From positions 62,001-126,000 of the forward strand of contig NZ_JBIQLE010000005.1 of NCBI RefSeq assembly GCF_044464525.1: a DNA stretch of 64,000 nt, written 5' to 3'. The translations under genes were made by a program, and so were the position numbers. Shown piece by piece: positions 60,317 through 64,000 of the stretch. The DNA is from Pusillimonas sp044464525. GTDB taxonomy: Bacteria; Pseudomonadota; Gammaproteobacteria; Burkholderiales; Burkholderiaceae_B. Numbering within the stretch: position 1 is the stretch's first letter; every line of letters begins with the position of its first letter. Under the pieces are notes generated by a model that searched no databases, had not been told where the DNA came from, and saw only the letters and a list, made by a program, of their open reading frames with translations.

Positions 60317-61242
60317 CCTTGGTGGCGGCGCAACATGCCGGGCGTGCGGCCGGTTAAGCGGCGAAACGCACTGGTCAGATGGCTTTGGCTTGAAAAGCCC
60401 GTTTCCATGGCAATTTGGCTGATGGTTGCATCAGAGCCAAGCAACAACTTCTTCGCGTACGCAACTCGCCGCCTCAAGACATATTGATGCAAAGGCTCGC
60501 CCATATGGCGCTTGAACGCCCGGGCAAAGAAGCTGGGGCTGTAGTTGGCCACTTCCGCAAGCGCCCCCAAGCTCAGATCGTTGCCTAGCTCGGCGTCTAT
60601 ATACTCAATAACCCGCCGCATGCCCGTATTGGAAATTTCGCGCCGGCTTTCCAATAGCGCTTGGCGCTCATTGCCGCCCCCGCCCAAGGCGAACAAAGTC
60701 TGTACCGCCAGGGCGTTTGCCAGGCTGTCGACATATAGACGCTCGTGGGCACCCGGCATGCGCAAGGCCGACAGCACCGCCAGCGACAACTGTTCCAGCA
60801 ACGGCTCGGCTTCGCCAAGTATGGGCCGCAGTTGCATGCGACGCTGATCGCCGTCGAATACCTGTTCCACCACCTGCTTCAGCAGGGAGTTACGCAAATA
60901 CAGCAACATGACCTGCGGCGCACCAACAACCCGCCAATCGGTCTCGGCCCCTGCGGGAATAGAGCCAAAATACCCTGGCCGCAGCAAGGCGCGGCTGGGC
61001 GCGGCGCTACCCGAAATGCGGCGCGTGATGCCTGCGGACCCCGACACGCAATAAGCCAGACAAAAGTGGTCGACGCCGCCTATGGTGGCCGACCACGATT
61101 GTTCGCTGGCCACCGACGTGTACAGGTCGCGCCAGCCCTTGCCTTCGCTGGACATTTCCATGCGATTGCCGGGCAATGCGGCTATTCGGTGGGTTTCACG
61201 AACTGGAAACTCGCTGTTTCGCCTGAGCTGAACGTTGGGCAT
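60313..61242 (-). CDS. AraC-family transcriptional regulator
   Basis: A 309-residue regulator with an AraC-type C-terminal DNA-binding domain (about residues 205-309: LSLGALAEVANYSPSFFARAFKRHMGEPL, then ATISQIAMETGFSSQSHLTSAFRRLTGRTP). The N-terminal part is the ligand domain. It is divergent from a flavin monooxygenase gene, 265 bases away, so that gene is a likely target. It converges with hutI, with overlapping stops. Function: activator of an unknown hydroxylase step. Confidence 0.92.
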   Translation of the reverse strand: MPNVQLRRNSEFPVRETHRIAALPGNRMEMSSEGKGWRDLYTSVASEQSWSATIGGVDHFCLAYCVSGSAGITRRISGSAAPSRALLRPGYFGSIPAGAETDWRVVGAPQVMLLYLRNSLLKQVVEQVFDGDQRRMQLRPILGEAEPLLEQLSLAVLSALRMPGAHERLYVDSLANALAVQTLFALGGGGNERQALLESRREISNTGMRRVIEYIDAELGNDLSLGALAEVANYSPSFFARAFKRHMGEPLHQYVLRRRVAYAKKLLLGSDATISQIAMETGFSSQSHLTSAFRRLTGRTPGMLRRHQG

Positions 61243-61507
61243 CGGTTATGAGAAAGTCTGGTAGTTCACACATAAAGCACGGCATGGGGCAGTTACGCAA
61301 GCGGGCCATGTTGAGGCGAATACGCTCGGGACCAGGTTGCTCTCCAATATAAATTAAATAACTCGGCCTCCACACTGGCTCAGGGTTTATACCGAGCTTT
61401 CTTCTATAAAACCAGTCCGGAATTTGATAGCCGCCTCACTTCCTCGCCCCTTAAAGTAAATACGATCCCAAAATGACTATCGTGCATACAAGCAGGAGAC
61501 CATCGCC

Positions 61508-63121
61508 ATGATCCACACAGACGTACTAGTTATCGGGGGCAGCCTTGTAGGGCTTTCGGCCGCCGCCATGCTGGCCCATCACGGCGTTCAATGCCTGGCG
61601 GTGGAGCGGCACCAGGGCACCGCCATCCATCCCAGGGCGGGCCACTTCCATTTGCGTACTTTGGAGGCCTTCCGCGCCATAGGGCTGGAAGACGCGGTGC
61701 GTAGAACATCCGAAGCGCAGTTCGACCCCGACGGCGGCATCAATGCCGTCGAATCGCTGGCCGGCGAGGAAATTGCGCATTACATCGTCAACCTTAACGA
61801 AGGAGTGGAACGCTACAGCCCCAGTCGCAGGCTGTTCCTGACCCAGCAAAGCCTGGAGCCCTTGCTGCGCGAGCGGGCCCAAGAGCTGGGCGCCCAACTT
61901 CGCTACAGCACCGAGCTGGTCGCCTTTGAACAAGACGGCACCGGCGTTACCGCCACCGTGCGAAATGTAGAGACCGGGCGGGAAGACACCATACGCGCCC
62001 AATACATGATTGCCGCCGACGGCAACCGCAGCCCTGTTCGCAACAAGCTGGGCATCGACATGGTCGGCCACGGCCAGCTTTCGCATAGCGTCACCTTGTA
62101 CTTCAGCGCCGATTGCGCAAAATGGCTCGAAAACCGCAACTTGGGCGTCATTTATGTCAAGAACAACGATCTGCGCGGCTTTTTCCGCATGGAGCGAAGC
62201 GGCAAGACCGGCTTCCTGGTCGTCAACACCGTGGGCGATGTCGGTCGCCCCGAAGCGCACAACATTGCCGATATCATCACGCCGGAAATCGCCGAGCAGT
62301 TGGTGCGCTCGGGCATTGGCGACCCCGACGTGGCCATCGTCATTGAAGACATCGCACGCTGGCAGGCAGTGGCCGACGTTGCGCAAGCCTTCAACAAAGG
62401 CCGGGTATTCCTGGCCGGTGACGCAGCGCATGTCATGCCGCCCACCGGCGGCTTCGGCGGAAACACCGGTGTCCAAGATGCCCACAACCTGTGCTGGAAG
62501 CTGGCACTGGTATTGCAAGGCGTCGCATCACCCGCCTTGCTTGACACCTATGACGCCGAACGCCGTCCCGTCAGCGCACTCACTGTAGAACAGGCCTACA
62601 CTCGCTATGTGCTGCGCATCCACCCCGAGCGCGATCGCGAGGGCATGCAGCCCCTGATAGACGACTTGAACATGGAGATCGGCTATCTGTATCGCTCTTC
62701 GGCCATCGCCCCGATCAAGGACGATCACGACCGTGTCTACGAAGACCCGCGCGAAGCGACAGGCCGCCCCGGCAGCCGGGCACCGCATCTTCTGCTCGAA
62801 CGCGATGGCAAAGAAAGCTCCGTTCTGGATCTCGTGGCCAAGCGCCACGCCCTGGTTGCCGGACCGGAGGGACAAAAATGGGCTTCTACGACCGAAGACG
62901 CCGCGGCCCGCCTGAAGCTGCCGCTGGATGTGCATATACTGGACGGCCAAGGCGCGGTTACCGATCGGCAGGCGGCTTTCGCGTCGCGCTACGGCGTATC
63001 CGCAAGCGGCGCGGTACTGATCCGGCCCGACGGATTCATTGCCTGGAAGGCGGAAGCGGACGGCGGCGCCGACGCTGAACATGTATTGGCGATGCTGTCC
63101 AAGGCCTTGGGAAAAAGCTAG
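61508..63121 (+). CDS. FAD-dependent aromatic monooxygenase
   Basis: A 537-residue class A flavin hydroxylase of the PheA/TfdB type. FAD motif VIGGSLVGLSAAAMLAHHG (near residue 8), the middle motif YMIAADGNRSPVRNKLG, and RVFLAGDAAHVMPPTGGFGGNTGVQDAHNLCWKL, which binds the FAD ribityl part. A thioredoxin-like C-terminal domain follows. The start has AGGAGACC eight bases upstream. It would hydroxylate an aromatic ring with NAD(P)H; the substrate is unknown. An AraC regulator is divergent and a DoxX gene follows. Confidence 0.92.
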   Translation: MIHTDVLVIGGSLVGLSAAAMLAHHGVQCLAVERHQGTAIHPRAGHFHLRTLEAFRAIGLEDAVRRTSEAQFDPDGGINAVESLAGEEIAHYIVNLNEGVERYSPSRRLFLTQQSLEPLLRERAQELGAQLRYSTELVAFEQDGTGVTATVRNVETGREDTIRAQYMIAADGNRSPVRNKLGIDMVGHGQLSHSVTLYFSADCAKWLENRNLGVIYVKNNDLRGFFRMERSGKTGFLVVNTVGDVGRPEAHNIADIITPEIAEQLVRSGIGDPDVAIVIEDIARWQAVADVAQAFNKGRVFLAGDAAHVMPPTGGFGGNTGVQDAHNLCWKLALVLQGVASPALLDTYDAERRPVSALTVEQAYTRYVLRIHPERDREGMQPLIDDLNMEIGYLYRSSAIAPIKDDHDRVYEDPREATGRPGSRAPHLLLERDGKESSVLDLVAKRHALVAGPEGQKWASTTEDAAARLKLPLDVHILDGQGAVTDRQAAFASRYGVSASGAVLIRPDGFIAWKAEADGGADAEHVLAMLSKALGKS

Positions 63122-63304
63122 GCCCCGTGCCATGCGGCGCCGCTACGAGGTATTCAGCATCCACCTCACGATCATCCGGTAGACGAAAATAGTTGGCGGT
63201 GTATTGATCGTTCTCAAGCCGGCACCGCATTCTCTGGCCGACAATAGGCCAAGCGGCGCTTCGCGCACGCGACTCAATACCTATACTGATAACGGAGAAG
63301 CGCC

Positions 63305-63694
63305 ATGGCCACCTCACTTTGCGACCGGTTTTGCCAACCGATCAACCTCATCCGCACCCTTTGCGGCCTGTTCTATTTTCCCCATGTTTATTCCAAGATC
63401 GTGGGCTTCGAGGGTACGGCAGGCTTCTTTACAGCCGCCGGCCTGAGCCCGGGCGCGGTATTTGTAAGCGTGGCCATGGCCGCCGAGCTTCTGGCCGGCA
63501 TCGGCCTGACCTTCGGCATACTTACGCTCTACGCGGCGCTGATCTCCACCGTCATCATGTTCGTGGCCATCTACGCCACCATTGTCGTCAAGGGCATGGG
63601 CTGGTACTGGGCAGGCGGCGGCATCGAATATCTGGCGTTCTGGGGCCTGGCCTCGGCCGTTGTGGCGTGGCATGCCTGGAAGGCCGACAGGTAA
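63305..63694 (+). CDS. DoxX-family membrane protein
   Basis: A 129-residue inner-membrane protein with four helices. LIRTLCGLFYFPHVYSKIVGFEGTAGFFTAAGLSPG is the DoxX-type start, followed by AAELLAGIGLTFGILTLYAALIST. GGAGAAG lies before the ATG. DoxX proteins are quinone- or redox-linked membrane subunits in some bacteria. It follows the monooxygenase gene by 184 bases and may be a separate transcript. Confidence 0.87.
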   Translation: MATSLCDRFCQPINLIRTLCGLFYFPHVYSKIVGFEGTAGFFTAAGLSPGAVFVSVAMAAELLAGIGLTFGILTLYAALISTVIMFVAIYATIVVKGMGWYWAGGGIEYLAFWGLASAVVAWHAWKADR

Positions 63695-63743
63695 AGCCAA
63701 TAAGCCATCGATCAATCGGCCATTGCGAACCGGCGCCTACTCC

Positions 63744-64000
63744 TCAGATCGCGTCGCCGACGTGATGTGCGGCGCGATGAAGGTGCGCGAGCACGTTGCG
63801 CAGCAAGGGCGAAGGCACGGTGTCGCTGCGCAGGATGGCGCCTATCGTCAGGGGATGGCCTTTTTCCGCTATCGGAATCACCGAAATATACGGCAAGGCC
63901 ATGGGATGGCGCGCGATCTGCGAGGGCATCAGGCCGACATAATCGCCGGTTGCCACCAATGACAGCAAGGCCAGCGTGGAATTGACCACCGCCCCGATCG
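63744..64000 (-). CDS. LysR-family regulator, C-terminal part (cut by window end)
   Basis: The frame is open to the window edge; 85 residues are seen. They match the end of a LysR effector-binding domain: VATGDYVGLMPSQIARHPM and LTIGAILRSDTVPSPLLRNVLAHLH. The DNA-binding part lies beyond base 64000. It faces the DoxX gene tail to tail. Confidence 0.8.
   Translation of the reverse strand, partial: IGAVVNSTLALLSLVATGDYVGLMPSQIARHPMALPYISVIPIAEKGHPLTIGAILRSDTVPSPLLRNVLAHLHRAAHHVGDAI

Noticed and set aside
1..64000. Insertion sequences, prophage genes, tRNA genes, CRISPR repeats
   Set aside because: No transposase, integrase, phage structural gene, cloverleaf-like tRNA or regular spacer array was found on either strand.

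Overview
The window is a gene-dense stretch of a GC-rich chromosome with short intergenic gaps. Gene content points to a betaproteobacterium of the Burkholderiales, most likely Alcaligenaceae (Bordetella / Achromobacter / Pusillimonas type). The clues are a tripartite-tricarboxylate (Bug) binding protein, two complete branched-chain-type (LIV) ABC transporters, many aromatic and amino-acid catabolic genes, a PagL lipid A deacylase and a TPMT. This assignment is inferred from gene content only. I saw no tRNA, rRNA, insertion sequence, prophage or CRISPR array.

Layout. (1) 1-9226, plus strand: the end of a biotin carboxylase, a carboxyltransferase, a HAD phosphatase, a Tm-1-like (UPF0261) protein and LIV transporter 1. 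(2) 9300-12097: NUDIX hydrolase, parvulin, MtfA-like peptidase (minus) and thiopurine methyltransferase. (3) 12094-20973: envelope and iron genes: a PqqU/YncD-like TonB receptor, a lytic-transglycosylase lipoprotein, an intradiol dioxygenase, an NnrU-like protein, a siderophore receptor behind a Fur-box-like site, a PepSY membrane protein and PagL. (4) 21065-28954, minus strand: a seven-gene operon of MFS transporter, PyrK, PyrD-1B, carbamoyl-amino-acid hydrolase, aspartase, orotate phosphoribosyltransferase and XRE regulator, preceded on the left by a small unknown gene. Together these genes read as an orotate / carbamoyl-aspartate utilisation pathway ending in fumarate and ammonia. This is the most interesting system here. 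(5) 29122-34940: a small membrane protein, then a LysR regulator divergent from benzoylformate decarboxylase, a Bug receptor and an aldehyde dehydrogenase (benzoylformate to benzaldehyde to benzoate).

(6) 35005-48344: a catabolic island of unknown substrate: two different IlvD-type dehydratases, a FadR-type GntR regulator, an FAH-family hydrolase, a VOC protein, an alcohol-dehydrogenase-like protein, a cupin, an 'amino acid synthesis' family protein, a flavin hydroxylase, an AEC transporter and a sodium symporter with a 43-residue small partner. A 12-base AT-rich motif before the GntR/FAH genes also occurs before the LIV transporter 1 genes, and a related version lies between the cupin and the amino-acid-synthesis-family gene. 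(7) 48942-50876: a TerC-CBS membrane protein and a small unknown gene. (8) 50981-60316: histidine/urocanate utilisation: divergent hutC, LIV transporter 2, then hutU, hutG and hutI. No hutH is present in the window. (9) 60313-64000: an AraC regulator divergent from a flavin monooxygenase, a DoxX protein, and the edge of a LysR gene that runs off the window.
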